Below are positions 62,696 to 64,000 of a stretch of DNA of 64,000 nucleotides, one piece after another. The stretch comes from Leptasterias polaris. Taxonomy: Eukaryota; Echinodermata; Asteroidea; Forcipulatida; Asteriidae. The notes beneath the pieces were generated by a model. That model did not search any database. It worked only from the letters and a program-made list of their open reading frames with translations, and was not told the DNA's origin. A program made the position numbers and the translations under genes. Each line of letters starts with the position of its first letter. Positions within the stretch are counted from its first letter, which is position 1. The stretch lies in the NCBI GenBank assembly GCA_037783415.1, contig JAZGTN010000022.1:2232001-2296000 (forward strand). The letters are read 5' to 3'.

Positions 62696-64000
62696 TTATC
62701 AGTGTTTAATTCGAGTCTAAAGCTTACTGATTATAAAGTTCAAACTATAGAACCAATTCTCTGTGAAATGCTTCCCTCTGAAATGAGGTCATATATGAGA
62801 AAACTTTATATGAAAACTGTGAAAGAGAAGGCAACAGCTTCTTTCGGTTGTTTTAACCCAAATTAAGGACAATGTGTTCACATGCTGAAAATTGTCAAGT
62901 TATTTTCACAATTTTCTCCAGACTCACACAACGGATTATGCCCGCATTTTCACAGGGCTTCTATTTCACGGTTGATCACACAAAACATGAACACTGTCTG
63001 CAACAATTTTTTAGCTCTACCAATCCCGTACAGTACCATAATTATTATGATGCAATTTTGTTATTTTGTTCTTTCTCCATAAGTTTCCTATACAAGTGCA
63101 GACTGGTAAAATTTGACAGAATTTATTTCCTCAAACATGAAAGACGCAGGTAAATTGCAAGTTTTTTGAGTGGTTGTTTATTACAATAATTATTATACCA
63201 ACTTCATATCATTCGTCAATATTGTGTGGATCACCAATAACTTTCTTGAATCTAAATCTTGTCTTCAGATGGCCTTCCAGAATCGGTTGATCCTACAGTA
63301 GTTGTAAATCAAGCACTTACACTTAACAGCCCAACTTAGAATTTGTTTGATCATAATCATATTATTTTGTTATTTCTAATCATAAAAAAACAGAAAGTGA
63401 AGAATAAAATTTATTAAAAGTTATTTAAATCTAAAAGCAAAACACATGATAACATTTCTTGTAATAAAATCCATGACGAAGTGAACTATTAACTTTAACC
63501 AACTGCAGATCTTTCACTAATGAATGACTATGAAGTTAGACAGTAATTGTGATGAACGACAGTCCTTTCGCTTGGTTTTAGTATGTTTCAACTTGTTTTA
63601 TTTGTTTGTTATACTTCAAATCAGGTCTTTGGCTGTACAGGAGTTTAGCCAAAAATTTAGAGGGCGCTGTGATAAAACTATCTTCTTTGTCAAGTTCCTT
63701 GTGTGGAATAATGATAAATACTGATCTGTTTTGCACAGGGACGGGCCAGACTACCATCCCAACCAAAGGTATCAAGTAATAAGTTTTTGGTTTGAACGGG
63801 AGAAAAGTATTACTAAGTCCCTTCATGAAAGGAATGATACACATTGATTTTTGTCGAATAAGGAACCATGCTGATTCTCCCTTCAGCCTATAGTCTGGGC
63901 AGTATTTGTTTTGAATGGGACAAAATCAAGATGGTTGCACCTTGAAGTCTATTGACTCAATTAATTGACGTCCCAAGCGTACTATGTACCGGTATGTCTA

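Larger units (their letters stand above)
61581..64000. other. PHM upstream region
   Basis: Includes an open frame of 130 codons at 61677-62069 with no recognised domain, a short GTGAGACCTTTGCAAAC tandem repeat at 62252-62296, the telomere-like tract, a SINE at 62445-62695 and AT-rich sequence to the end. No gene supported. Confidence 0.5.

Overview
This is eukaryotic nuclear DNA from an intron-rich animal genome. The window is AT-rich, CDSs are split into short exons with GT–AG introns, and the gene-free DNA is dense in tRNA-headed SINEs with TTATTATT tails, small terminal-inverted-repeat (TIR) elements and minisatellites. The protein sequences and repeat style suggest a marine invertebrate deuterostome, most likely an echinoderm and perhaps a sea star. 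That placement is inference; no database could be searched.

Layout. 1-3690: gene-free, several small dispersed repeats and a ~155 bp fold-back element. 3691-4827 (-): a single-exon class A GPCR with a TATA box upstream. 4828-12624: gene-free, with repeats and a tRNA-headed SINE. 12625-21099 (-): STOML2, a mitochondrial stomatin-like protein in 9 coding exons (378 aa). 21487-35594 (+): DNAAF4/DYX1C1, a ciliary dynein assembly factor in 11 coding exons (412 aa). STOML2 and DNAAF4 are head-to-head with 387 bp between start codons. 35595-39903: 3' regions of DNAAF4 and PHM, which converge. 39904-61580 (-): a stand-alone peptidylglycine alpha-hydroxylating monooxygenase (PHM) in 12 coding exons (366 aa), with signal peptide and all six copper ligands. 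61581-64000: PHM upstream region, a SINE and a short interstitial TTAGGG tract.

The three multi-exon models were assembled by hand. Every junction gives a continuous frame and is GT–AG, and each protein has the length and motif order of its family. The genes do unrelated jobs: mitochondrial membrane organisation, preassembly of axonemal dynein arms, neuropeptide amidation, and cell-surface signalling. No operon-like logic is expected; the only structural coupling seen is the shared STOML2/DNAAF4 promoter region and the PHM/DNAAF4 tail-to-tail arrangement.

The most unusual structure is an ~8.5 kb satellite inside PHM intron 6. It has ~55 bp monomers organised in a ~1,204 bp (22-monomer) higher-order repeat, and on the PHM sense strand almost every monomer carries a perfect GGTAAGT splice-donor-like sequence. 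A second is a 74 bp triplication that copies the 5' splice site of STOML2 exon 8. I found no clear new multi-gene 'system'; these two splice-site-bearing repeats are the best candidates for something undescribed.
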